From the NCBI RefSeq assembly GCF_015234355.1, contig NZ_JADGMV010000003.1, positions 310,001-374,000 of the forward strand: a DNA stretch of 64,000 bases, read 5' to 3'. Below, piece by piece: positions 55,050-63,671 of this stretch (positions are counted from its first letter, which is position 1; the number at the start of each line of letters is the position of its first letter). The position numbers were made by a program, and so were the translations under genes. The notes beneath the pieces are model-generated. The model was not told where the DNA came from. It did not search any database and was given only the letters and a program-made list of their open reading frames with translations. This DNA is from Psychrobacter sp. NG25. Its GTDB lineage: Bacteria > Pseudomonadota > Gammaproteobacteria > Pseudomonadales > Moraxellaceae.

Positions 55050-57398
55050 CTATACTGGCTCAGCGATGCTTGCATTGACCCGCTGTAAGACAACCGTCGT
55101 TGATTTATACGCTGGTATGTGTGAATCGGGCGCATGCGTGTCTAAGTCAAATAAGTCATTACATTCAGGGTAATAGGCAGCAACGGCATTAGACGCAATA
55201 TCCATCTCAGTCAACACCAGTGGCCCTAGTGTACGCGGCTGGCTAGTACCATTTGGGTTACCTTGTCGAGATACCATGACACTATCACCTGCGTGCCAGC
55301 CTAGGCGGCTGATTTCATCAGGATGCATCAATAAAACATCACGGCGATTGGTTTGACGATAGCGATCTTTATAGCCAAAAATCATCGTATTAAATTGGTC
55401 ATGACTACGCACACTGGTCAATTGCCAAATCTTTTGTCCATCGTTTTGATCGTCATCAACGTTGCCATTTTTTCTCGCATTGTCTTCAAGAACTGATGTG
55501 GTTTCTGCCATTTGTGCGGCGACATAAGTAATTGGATATTTGGGTACTTCAAACTGTGCTTTACCGCTGTCAGTATTCCATACGCGATGGCGAGCAGCAT
55601 GATACAAATGAAAGCCACGTTCAGTAGTGCGAATACGATGATTAAAATCTTCGAAGCCATTGATAGCTTGAGCAACATAGTCACGAACGATGTCAAAATC
55701 CTCGCTCATCGCTTGCCAAGGAATGGTAGAGTCAGGGCCAAGCACATGAGTGGCTATGTCTGCCACGATCTGTGATTCAGATTTCAAGGTATCACTGACA
55801 GGTTTGAGCGTGCCTTGAGTGGGTACTACCTGACACATCGAATCTTCGATGGTCGCAAACTGCTCACCTTTAGCAGTCACGATGCGTTCAGTACGCCCTA
55901 AACATGGCAAGATTAGATTGTTTGCACCTGGGTACAACATGGTTTCATTTAGCTTGGTACCTACGAATATATTAAGCTGCGTTGTCGTCAAAGCTTGTTC
56001 AATGGCACTGGTATCAGGTGCTGCCACAGCATAGTTGCCACCCATGCCCATAAATATTTTTAGTTTACCAGCGATAAGCGCTTTGGCCCCAGTAACCACG
56101 TCATAGCCATGCTCTTGCGGCATAGGATGCTCAAAGACACGCTCGAGACTGTCTAGTAAGCTTTTGCTAGGACGCTCATGGATGCCCATGGTGCGATCGC
56201 CCTGTACATTAGAGTGCCCACGAACAGGAGACGCGCCTGCGCCATCAATACCAATCATTCCCATCAATAATAATAGATTGGTAATCATCGCGACATTGTC
56301 ATCACCTTGCACATGCTGAGTGATGCCCATACCCCATGTGCAAATTGTTGCAGGACTAGCAGCAACCAGTTTGGCGAGATTTATAATATCTGTTTCTAGA
56401 ATACCGCAACCAAGCTCGATATCTGCCCATGACTGCTCTGCTAGCCACTGCTTAATTGGCTCAAAACCTGATGTATGAGTGGCAATGAACTCGTGGTTGA
56501 TTTTATCGTTTTCAATCAGCCATTTGGCGATACCTGTCAATAACGCCGCATCGCCACCGATCTGAAGTTGAACCACCTCATCGACCATGTCATTGCTTTG
56601 ACCTGCTGCCATATGTGTGGGTTTTTGCGGGTTTCTAAATTTACTGAGACCTTGTTCGCGCATGGGATTGATAGAAATAATTCGACATCCTTGCTCGTGA
56701 GCATGGGCGAGCATCTCAAGCATTCGTGGATGATTGGTCGCTGGATTTTGTCCAAACATCAAGATAAGCTTGGCTTGCTCAAAATCTTCTAACTTGACTG
56801 TTGCTTTACCAATACCTAACTGCTTACCTAGCATGACCGAGGTTGGCTCGTGACACATGTTTGAGCAGTCAGGTAGGTTATTAGTACCGAAACAGCGTAC
56901 GAACAGCTGATACATAAAGGCTGGCTCGTTGGTGACACGGCCTGAGGTGTAAAAGAGCGCCTCATCTGGCGAGCTCAGCTGTTTGAATTGTTCAGCGATA
57001 CGTTGGTAAGCCATCTCCCAAGAGATCGCTACATAGCGGTCTTGCGCGACATCATAGTATAGCGGCTCTGATAAGCGGCCACTATGTTCAAGCTCATAGC
57101 CAGACCATCCTTGTAGTTCAGTGACGGTGTGTCGTGCAAAGAACTGGGCATCTGCTTTTTTTGTCATGGTTTCACTAGCGATGACCTTGATACCATTTTC
57201 GCAGACGTCGATAGCTTTGTGGGACTTGTGGTCAGGCCAAGCACAACCTGGGCAATCAAATCCGCCTTGAGGTTGGTTGCTTTTGAATACGCTGACACTG
57301 CCACGCAAAAAAGTTTGATAGTCCATCAGTTTACGAGTAGAGGAAAACAGCGCAGGCCAACCAGCAGCAGGGTGGGAGTAGACAGGAATTTTGCGCAT
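55050..57398 (-). CDS. FdhF/YdeP-type molybdopterin oxidoreductase
   Basis: The protein of about 782 residues belongs to the YdeP-like branch. The N-terminal FDCPGCAWPDHKSH replaces the usual four-cysteine cluster motif. Cofactor-binding segments include YTSGRVTNEPAFMYQLF, NMCHEPTSVMLGKQLG, MFGQNPATNHPRMLEM, GHSNVQGDRTMGIHE and the C-terminal LTSVRSHDQFNTMIFGY. E. coli YdeP is linked to acid resistance; the substrate of this family is not established. The ATG at 57398 follows GAGG by 6 bases. FdhD, required for sulfuration of related enzymes, is the next gene. Confidence 0.9.
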   Translation of the reverse strand: MRKIPVYSHPAAGWPALFSSTRKLMDYQTFLRGSVSVFKSNQPQGGFDCPGCAWPDHKSHKAIDVCENGIKVIASETMTKKADAQFFARHTVTELQGWSGYELEHSGRLSEPLYYDVAQDRYVAISWEMAYQRIAEQFKQLSSPDEALFYTSGRVTNEPAFMYQLFVRCFGTNNLPDCSNMCHEPTSVMLGKQLGIGKATVKLEDFEQAKLILMFGQNPATNHPRMLEMLAHAHEQGCRIISINPMREQGLSKFRNPQKPTHMAAGQSNDMVDEVVQLQIGGDAALLTGIAKWLIENDKINHEFIATHTSGFEPIKQWLAEQSWADIELGCGILETDIINLAKLVAASPATICTWGMGITQHVQGDDNVAMITNLLLLMGMIGIDGAGASPVRGHSNVQGDRTMGIHERPSKSLLDSLERVFEHPMPQEHGYDVVTGAKALIAGKLKIFMGMGGNYAVAAPDTSAIEQALTTTQLNIFVGTKLNETMLYPGANNLILPCLGRTERIVTAKGEQFATIEDSMCQVVPTQGTLKPVSDTLKSESQIVADIATHVLGPDSTIPWQAMSEDFDIVRDYVAQAINGFEDFNHRIRTTERGFHLYHAARHRVWNTDSGKAQFEVPKYPITYVAAQMAETTSVLEDNARKNGNVDDDQNDGQKIWQLTSVRSHDQFNTMIFGYKDRYRQTNRRDVLLMHPDEISRLGWHAGDSVMVSRQGNPNGTSQPRTLGPLVLTEMDIASNAVAAYYPECNDLFDLDTHAPDSHIPAYKSTTVVLQRVNASIAEPV

Positions 57399-57549
57399 GA
57401 CAAACCTCATAGATAAATGGTGATGGATAAGTTGTTGTTATAGACGACAACTATATAATGATGAGCGAGAAATTTGTAGAATCAGTAACTATAGATAACA
57501 AAAAACCTTTGAGAAGATTGAGCGTTTTCAAAGGTTGATAAGTGACCTA

Positions 57550-57748
57550 TGCTGTCAAATATGTAGACATTCACTTGGGAGATTTTAGTTACGTAGCCTG
57601 ACAATAAAAGTCAAACCACATCTGTCTTGGCGTTCTATAGCCTAAACCTATAAAGTGCGTAATACTGAGCAGCTTTTCGAAGAGGGTTGGATCTAATATA
57701 GTCAATTTTCTCAGAATATTAAGTCTCCGATAAAGTTGGGGCGGTTCA
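57550..57748 (-). mobile_element. Internally deleted IS3-family remnant
   Basis: Near 57748 the minus strand reads TGAACCGCCCC, later CGGAGACT, the style of IS3-group left ends. Near 57647-57589 it encodes GLGYRTPRQMWFDFYCQAT and a stop, the end of an IS3 OrfB. Its right flank (TGCTGTCAAAT...GACATT) matches the remnant at 47591. Nearly the whole transposase is missing, so only about 200 bp of both ends remain. Confidence 0.7.
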
Positions 57749-57815
57749 TCTTACTCAATATATATTTTTACTTATAACAAAATGCAAGTATTGTCGAAAT
57801 ATCACGATATAATTT

Positions 57816-58706
57816 CTATACGCATTGCAAAGTTTGCATAAACTGCATTTTGCTATTCAGCATCTCTTTTTTCAGCCAATTTTTAAACACCACCTTTCTC
57901 TCATCTTCGTAAAAAGGATGATAAGACAATAAATGATAAGACGAGCTGTCTGCCATTGGAGGATGGATTAATTCTAAAAAGTGATGCGAAAGTTCTTTTT
58001 CCACCATAAACATTGAAACAATAGCGGTTCCCAAACCAGCTAAGCACCCCTCAATACATAAGTAAAAGTGCTCTAACACCATGGTCTCGTACGATAAAAT
58101 CTCGCTACTGACTAACTTAGATTTATTTATGTGATGCCAAAAATTTGGTCGAGAAGAAGTCAGTAATAGGGTGTTCGTTGGTTCAGTTCTAGGGTTGCGG
58201 ACAGCGACTATGTATTCTTCAATAATTTTCTCATGAAATATATTTTTGTCCCATTCAAAATCATTTCTGCGCAAAGCAATATCAATAGATTTCCCTTGAA
58301 AGTCTACTATTCCGCCACCCGTCAGTAATACAATTTCAAACCCATAATTTAATGAATTAAATTCAGCCAAACGCGGTATCAACCATTTCATTGAAATAGT
58401 GGGCTCACAGGAGAGTACCAGTTGCTTTTTTCGATGATCTTGCCTCGTTAGATCCACAAGACAGTCATCTAATTTCGCAAAAATTTGCTGACAACAAGAG
58501 AAAAGTAGATTGCCATTGGCTGTGAGTACCAGTTTCTTATTGATTCGGTTAAACAAAGATACATCTAAAGCATCTTCCAAATTCTTAATCTGTTTACTCA
58601 CTGCACTTTGTGTCACAAACAGTTTCTGAGAAGCAAGCGTCACACTATTATGCTCTGCAACGTAGTAAAAGAACCTTAATGAATTCAACGATATTTTTTC
58701 TATCAT
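57816..58706 (-). CDS. LysR-family transcriptional regulator
   Basis: The 296-residue protein has an N-terminal winged helix (LNSLRFFYYVAEHNSVTLAS, then KLFVTQSAVSKQIKNLEDAL) and a LysR substrate domain resembling GcvA-type regulators. It is divergent from the lysE-type exporter at 58854 with about 150 bp between them, the usual arrangement for a regulator controlling its neighbour. The effector is probably an amino acid, by analogy with LysG and ArgP, but this is inference. Confidence 0.85.
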   Translation of the reverse strand: MIEKISLNSLRFFYYVAEHNSVTLASQKLFVTQSAVSKQIKNLEDALDVSLFNRINKKLVLTANGNLLFSCCQQIFAKLDDCLVDLTRQDHRKKQLVLSCEPTISMKWLIPRLAEFNSLNYGFEIVLLTGGGIVDFQGKSIDIALRRNDFEWDKNIFHEKIIEEYIVAVRNPRTEPTNTLLLTSSRPNFWHHINKSKLVSSEILSYETMVLEHFYLCIEGCLAGLGTAIVSMFMVEKELSHHFLELIHPPMADSSSYHLLSYHPFYEDERKVVFKNWLKKEMLNSKMQFMQTLQCV

Positions 58707-58853
58707 GCCAAAAACTCATAGATGATGATGTAATAAACTCAATTTTAGTTTATCTGTAAATGTAGGAGAATGCACTTAAATTAACAATATGAAAAAACTA
58801 ATATAAAGATAAAACTCTTTATATATTGGTATTTTCTTTATAGAGTTCATTAA

Positions 58854-59462
58854 ATGACAGAATTTTTTACCGTTATCATGATTACCATTCTTGCTGTGAT
58901 TAGTCCTGGGGCTGATTTCGCTATTGTTACTAAGAATAGCTACCTATACGGGCGTTCAGTCGGTGTGCTAACGTCTATTGGTATAGCGCTAGGTGTCTTA
59001 GTACACGTGACTTATACGTTAGTAGCTGTTGCGATTGTCATGAAGCTTGCGCCAAATTTTTTGACAATCGTAAAATATCTTGGTGCACTTTATCTTATTT
59101 ATATTGGTTATAAGACATTCACACAAAAGCCTGTACATGACGTCGGCGCTTCTGCGCGCATCAGCTCCGGACAAGCATTGCGCTATGGTTTTTTTACCAA
59201 TGCTTTGAATCCCAAAACTACATTGTTTGTCATTAGCACGTATACGCAGATTGTTAGCGCCAGTACTCCAAAGTCTATTTTAATCGGTTATGGCTTGTTT
59301 ATGTCTGTGGCTCACTTCATATGGTTCGCCTTGGTGGCTTTATTGTTCTCTCAACGGACGCTACGAGAAAAAATGCTACAGCAGCAAGTCGCAATCAATC
59401 GTGTCATTGGTTTTATATTAGGTCTATTAGGTGTGTTCTTGCTCTTTGCAAACTTAAACTAA
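58854..59462 (+). CDS. LysE/RhtB-family amino-acid exporter
   Basis: The 202-residue protein has about six helices and the family landmarks SPGADFAIVTKNSYLYGR, GIALGVLVHVTYTLVAV, GALYLIYIGYKTF and YGFFTNALNPKTTLFV. It should export amino acids such as homoserine, threonine or lysine. It faces its likely LysR regulator, and a remnant of thrH follows 11 bp later, which points to homoserine or threonine metabolism. Length is normal. Confidence 0.88.
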   Translation: MTEFFTVIMITILAVISPGADFAIVTKNSYLYGRSVGVLTSIGIALGVLVHVTYTLVAVAIVMKLAPNFLTIVKYLGALYLIYIGYKTFTQKPVHDVGASARISSGQALRYGFFTNALNPKTTLFVISTYTQIVSASTPKSILIGYGLFMSVAHFIWFALVALLFSQRTLREKMLQQQVAINRVIGFILGLLGVFLLFANLN

Positions 59463-59473
59463 AGGAATTAAAT

Positions 59474-59539
59474 ATGAATAAAGTTACCTTTATCGATATG
59501 GAAGGGGTTTTAGTTCCGGAGATATGGAAATTAATGTAA
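59474..59539 (+). pseudogene. thrH: Truncated thrH (phosphoserine/homoserine phosphatase-like) 5' remnant
   Basis: After AAAGGAATTAAAT an ATG opens a 21-residue frame reading MNKVTFIDMEGVLVPEIWKL, matching the start of ThrH (DLEGVLVPEIW with the HAD nucleophile-region Asp). It then stops at 59537-59539. The rest of the roughly 205-residue protein is absent. The good ribosome site and 11-bp spacing from the exporter suggest a former operon partner lost by deletion. Confidence 0.75.
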
Positions 59540-59620
59540 GCATTGCGGCTGATAGGTATTAAAAGCTTTTGCGCAAAGTAGAGAAGTATCTCTATTATGC
59601 TTATTTATTCTTAAATCACC

Positions 59621-59711
59621 TAGGGTGTGTCATCGATTAGATTATGAGGCTTAAAATAAGAAAAATTGTAGATAAATAATGTATTAATGTGCTAATTGAT
59701 AACACACCCTA
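59621..59711. mobile_element. 91-bp MITE-like element
   Basis: Terminal inverted repeats of 20 bp (59621-59640 and 59692-59711; outer part TAGGGTGTGT) match at 18 positions. The interior is AT-rich and noncoding. The ends with GGGTGTGTCATC and flanking TA look like IS5-type or IS630-type derivatives. It lies just beyond the thrH remnant. Confidence 0.75.
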
Positions 59712-59741
59712 ACACTCTAATAACTTTAAGGTTGAACTTTC

Positions 59742-60137
59742 ATGACGCTACAAATTGATCATATCTCACTATCGGTTGCCAACTTAAATAATGCTGAAAA
59801 ATTTTACGATGCTATTATGCCTATTTTAGGTGCTAAGAAAGTAGAGGGTTCAGCCGAGGCTTTAAAATACGGCGTTCGGAACACGCCAGATGCTCATCAT
59901 AATAGCTATCTGACTATCTTTGAGGCACAAGACTTCACTCGTAACCATGCTAACCATTGGTGTTTTCAAGTCGATAAGAGAGATAGAGTTGATTCCTTTC
60001 ATGTTCAAGGCATTGCTAATGGTGGATATGACGCTGGGCAGCCAGGACTTCGAGCTGAGTATCATGAGGGTTACTATGCCGCTTTCCTAATTGATCCTTC
60101 AGGGAACAAGATTGAAGTCGTTTGTCATTCTTTATAA
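59742..60137 (+). CDS. VOC (glyoxalase/bleomycin-resistance) family protein
   Basis: The 131-residue protein has two beta-alpha-beta-beta-beta motifs. It starts LQIDHISLSVANLNNAEKFY, has HANHWCFQVDKRDRVDSFHV in the middle and ends YAAFLIDPSGNKIEVVCH, with metal-site His and Glu candidates. Substrate is unknown. It is located between two mobile-element relics, so its context gives no functional hint. Confidence 0.85.
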   Translation: MTLQIDHISLSVANLNNAEKFYDAIMPILGAKKVEGSAEALKYGVRNTPDAHHNSYLTIFEAQDFTRNHANHWCFQVDKRDRVDSFHVQGIANGGYDAGQPGLRAEYHEGYYAAFLIDPSGNKIEVVCHSL

Positions 60138-60140
60138 AAT

Positions 60141-60422
60141 TTATATAATGACTATGATGATTAAAAATGAGGAGGGTAGATCACGCCAAGGATAGCCGAC
60201 ACGCATACGATACAGTACACCTTCGACCGTTTGTCTAAGATTCCCTGTGTTATAGATATTAAGCTCTAGTAATATAGACCTTAGTCTTGTCCAGTATTGC
60301 TCTTTGAGCAAGGCATAGCAAACGACGTCTTTTTTGTGTGAGAACTTAAAAATTACTCGTTTGCTATTTTTTTGCTCATAATGTTCAATACGCCTATTTA
60401 ATAGACGTTTTTTATTTAGCAT
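60141..60422 (-). pseudogene. IS5-family transposase N-terminal fragment
   Basis: The minus-strand frame encodes LLKEQYWTRLRSILLELNIY, then NLRQTVEGVLYRMRVGYPWR and DLP. This matches the N-terminal domain of IS5-type transposases (xxQWxxIxPLLP ... GVLWRLRTGxPWRDLP). Homology ends right after DLP and an unrelated LIIIVII tail reaches a stop. The catalytic part is missing. Confidence 0.8.
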
Positions 60423-60444
60423 TCAAATGCAGCTGTTTTGCGGA

Positions 60445-61239
60445 TTAGCTCAAAATCAAGCTGTCATCTTCAACTTTTTCGCCACGCGTTTGCTCAAACA
60501 TATCGAGTAAATCATGCACGGTCATGCCTTTACGAATATCACCAGCGACATCTAGTACGACTTGGCCTTGATGCAACATAACAGTACGTGTGCCATGCGC
60601 CAATGCTTGTTGCATCGAGTGCGTGACCATCATCGTTGTCAGCTTATTGTCCGTTACAATTTTATCGGTCAATTCTAAAACGAAAGCCGCTGTCTTTGGA
60701 TCAAGTGCCGCTGTATGCTCATCAAGTAATAGAATTTTAGACGGTTGCAATGATGCCATTAGTAGACTGACGGCTTGTCGTTGACCACCAGACAACAGTC
60801 CCATACGGTCAGTCAGTCGATTCTCTAGTCCAAGCTTTAGGACTGAGAGTTTCTCTCTAAACAAGTCTCGGTTATTTGGGTTTAGCGCAAAGCTCAAACC
60901 ACGCTTGCCGCCGCGCTTATAAGCAAGCGCCATATTTTCTTCGATAGTGAGCGCTTCACAAGTTCCTGCCATTGGGTCTTGAAACACACGAGCAACCCAA
61001 TGAGCACGTTGATGCGCAGTCTTTTTGGTGACATCAATACCGTTTAACAGGATTGAGCCACTATCGACGCGCGTGGTACCACTGACTGCGTTTAGAAAGG
61101 TCGACTTACCAGCACCATTAGTACCGATGACAGTCACAAACTCACCATCTGCAATGTTTAAATTGATACCGCGTAGTGCAGGGTTTTCAATGGGCGTTCC
61201 AGGATTAAAGGTCAACCGCAAATCTGTAGCTTGCATCAT
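60445..61239 (-). CDS. ABC transporter ATP-binding protein (TrpXYZ-type)
   Basis: The 264-residue protein has Walker A IGTNGAGKST near residue 38, Q-loop VFQDPMAGT, signature LSGGQRQAVSLLMA and Walker B ILLLDEHTAALD. The H-loop lies in MVTHSMQQAL. The VARVFQDPMAGTC region is typical of ATPases paired with PF04392 binding proteins. It is the last gene of a minus-strand set with the permease 30 bp upstream. The transported substrate may be an aromatic amino acid or another small amine. Confidence 0.9.
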   Translation of the reverse strand: MMQATDLRLTFNPGTPIENPALRGINLNIADGEFVTVIGTNGAGKSTFLNAVSGTTRVDSGSILLNGIDVTKKTAHQRAHWVARVFQDPMAGTCEALTIEENMALAYKRGGKRGLSFALNPNNRDLFREKLSVLKLGLENRLTDRMGLLSGGQRQAVSLLMASLQPSKILLLDEHTAALDPKTAAFVLELTDKIVTDNKLTTMMVTHSMQQALAHGTRTVMLHQGQVVLDVAGDIRKGMTVHDLLDMFEQTRGEKVEDDSLILS

Positions 61240-61270
61240 AATAATTCTTCCTTATGGTTGCACATTGACA

Positions 61271-62170
61271 TTAAGCTCGAACTTTACGACTTAAAAATTT
61301 ATTTTTAGCTTTTGGCAATACCAAGGCAAATACGACGAGTAGCGCTGTAATCAAGTTCAAATCCTGCGGGCCAAAGCCAATACTACGCAGCGTATCACTC
61401 GATAGGGCGACCTGAATAAATAGCTTGTACAGCACAGCACCAACGACCACAGCAAAAGTAATCAGCCAAATGCGCTTGGCCGGAATTATGGTTTCACCGA
61501 TGATGACCGCTGCTAGACCAATGACAATCGTACCGATACCGATCGAGATATCTGCGCCGCCCTGAGTCTGAACAAACAAAGCACCCGCTAAAGCGATCAA
61601 ACCGTTAGACACTGCCATACCAACGATGGTCATCCATGAGGTATTAATACCTTGAGCCTGCGCCATTCTTAGGTTCGAGCCAGTCGCACGCATCGAAAGA
61701 CCAGTTTCGGTACTATAAAACCAGTTTAAAAACAGCATGGCAAGTATCACAACCATACCAATAATCAAACAGCGCATCCAATAGCCATTACCATCGGTCA
61801 CCAAGGTACTAAATACCGTGGTTTCGCCCAATAGTGGTAAGTTTGGCGCCCCCATAATACGTAAATTGATAGAATATAGGGCAACCATGACTAAGATACT
61901 GGCAAGTAATTGCAGTATGCCAAGTTTGACATGCAACCATGCAGTAACGATACCAGCGACGGAGCCTGCTAGCATACCAAAGGCACAGGCCAACCATGGG
62001 TTGATACCAGCGATGATGGATATACCAGCGACTGCGCCACCTAGCGGAAAGCTACCGTCAGCGGTCAAGTCAGGAAAGTCGAGCGTACGAAATGAAATCA
62101 GCACGCCAAGTGCAACAAGGCCATAAATTAGACCGCTTTCAAGCGCACCAAAAAAAGCAATTAAGGACAT
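61271..62170 (-). CDS. ABC transporter permease (TrpXYZ-type)
   Basis: The 299-residue membrane protein has about nine helices of the branched-chain-type permease fold. It includes ALGVLISFRTLDFPDLTADG then SFPLGGAV near the N-terminus, ETGLSMRATGSNLRMAQAQG in a cytoplasmic loop and GFGPQDLNLITALLVV at the end. It shares a probable transcript with the downstream ATPase. A hairpin at 62403-62429 separates it from the binding-protein gene upstream. Confidence 0.9.
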   Translation of the reverse strand: MSLIAFFGALESGLIYGLVALGVLISFRTLDFPDLTADGSFPLGGAVAGISIIAGINPWLACAFGMLAGSVAGIVTAWLHVKLGILQLLASILVMVALYSINLRIMGAPNLPLLGETTVFSTLVTDGNGYWMRCLIIGMVVILAMLFLNWFYSTETGLSMRATGSNLRMAQAQGINTSWMTIVGMAVSNGLIALAGALFVQTQGGADISIGIGTIVIGLAAVIIGETIIPAKRIWLITFAVVVGAVLYKLFIQVALSSDTLRSIGFGPQDLNLITALLVVFALVLPKAKNKFLSRKVRA

Positions 62171-62402
62171 AAGATATTAGTCGGTTATCATCAAGCGTTT
62201 AGCGATTATTATCACAAGCAAAAAACAGCAAAGGTATGAAGCATGCTGCCTATAAGCCTATATAACCCAAACGGCTAAGCGGTGAATTTAACAGATTAAG
62301 CAATCTGCGGTTAGGGTAAACCAAAACATCTTCCTATGAGGAATGAGCATAAAATACCTTGGTTCGAAATTCGGTTTTAATGCTTATATCACATTAAAAA
62401 TA

Positions 62403-62429
62403 ACCCAGCTCATATACCAGTAGCTGGGT
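62403..62429 (-). terminator. Hairpin between binding-protein and permease genes
   Basis: ACCCAGCT (62403-62410) pairs with AGCTGGGT (62422-62429), with U-rich tracts on both strands. On the minus strand it follows the binding-protein gene by about 100 bp and precedes the permease, so it may be a leaky terminator that gives excess binding protein. The rest of the 62171-62526 gap shows no gene. Confidence 0.7.
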
Positions 62430-62526
62430 CATTTTTATACTGAAATAATAGCAGTAAATATAAGCAACAATCTATGATTAAACCATCAATATAATCGTTT
62501 AACGTGATGCTTACATTCAGAGGGCG

Positions 62527-63573
62527 CTATTCTACCACTTCTTTTGCTTTATCGATAACTGCTTGTGGCAATGTGATGCCTTCAGCTGTGGCATTTTTTG
62601 GACTGACATACAAATCAAGTGCTTGCGGCGTATAAACAGGGATATCGCCTGCCTTTTCACCGTTCAAAATACGCACCACAATTTTACCTGTTTCGCGGCC
62701 AAGTGCATAATAGTCAACGCCCAATGCAGCAATGGCACCGCGTGCAACAGAACTGGTGTCTGAAGCAATCAGCGGAATTTTACTTTCTTTAGCGACTTGG
62801 AACAGTGACTCGTAAGCAGATACCACGTTATTATCGGTTGATGTGTAAATCATATCAACTTTACCTTCGAGGCTACGTGCAGCCATCGCGATGTCGGTAC
62901 TGCGTTGGGCAGGGGCTTCATGTACAGTGATGCCCATTGGTGTCAGCTTTTCTTTTAGATTTTTTAGGATAATAGTAGAGTTCACTTCACCTGGGCTATA
63001 AACATAACCTACATTTTTCAAGCTTGGAATAATTTGGCGCATCAAGGCAATTTGTGGCTCGTAAGGGAGCGCATCAGAGCCGCCAGTTACATTGGTGCCA
63101 GAACCATCAAGCTTTGATACCAATTTGGCTTCTACTGGGTCGGTCACGGCAGAGAATACCAAAGGAATAGTGCTGGTAGCAGCTGCAACCGATTGTGCTG
63201 ATGGCGTACCAATGGCAACGATAACATCTGAGTTGTCTGCAACGAATTGCTTAGCAATCTGCCCTGCAGTAGCAGTGTTGCCCTGTGCGCTTTGGAAATT
63301 AACGGTTAAGTTTTCACCGTCTTTAAAGCCGGCCTCATTTAGCTCATCGATGACACCTTTGCGTACGTCATCAAGCGCGGGATGCTCAACAATAGCCGTA
63401 ATAGCGACGTTTTTCATCTCTGTTGCGGCATCGCCAGTGGGGCTGTCAGTACTACCAGTATCTTGTGCTGACTGATTACAACCAGTCAATAGAGCGGTAC
63501 AAACACCGCCTAATAATAGCGCCTTACTAAAATTGAAATGACCAAAACGATTTTGATACAACATGGGTCTCAC
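62527..63573 (-). CDS. ABC transporter substrate-binding lipoprotein (TrpX-like, PF04392)
   Basis: The 348-residue protein has a lipobox LLTGC (Cys near residue 32) and an acidic Ser/Thr linker. It then has the PF04392 fold: AITAIVEHPALDDVRKGV, then FVADNSDVIVAIGTPSAQSV and SAVTDPVEAKLV. NVGYVYSPGEVNS, TDNNVVSAYESLFQVAKES and RGAIAALGVDYYALGRETGK follow. It feeds the permease and ATPase downstream. A tandem homologue lies upstream at the window edge. A second ATG at 63564 is also possible. Confidence 0.9.
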   Translation of the reverse strand: MRPMLYQNRFGHFNFSKALLLGGVCTALLTGCNQSAQDTGSTDSPTGDAATEMKNVAITAIVEHPALDDVRKGVIDELNEAGFKDGENLTVNFQSAQGNTATAGQIAKQFVADNSDVIVAIGTPSAQSVAAATSTIPLVFSAVTDPVEAKLVSKLDGSGTNVTGGSDALPYEPQIALMRQIIPSLKNVGYVYSPGEVNSTIILKNLKEKLTPMGITVHEAPAQRSTDIAMAARSLEGKVDMIYTSTDNNVVSAYESLFQVAKESKIPLIASDTSSVARGAIAALGVDYYALGRETGKIVVRILNGEKAGDIPVYTPQALDLYVSPKNATAEGITLPQAVIDKAKEVVE

Positions 63574-63671
63574 TCCTGAAAATAATAATGTGTCCGTACA
63601 TTATTTAATAAATAAACATGATTGCTAGCGGTTCTTATATTGATAAAACGCCTTAGATAGGTAACGATTAC

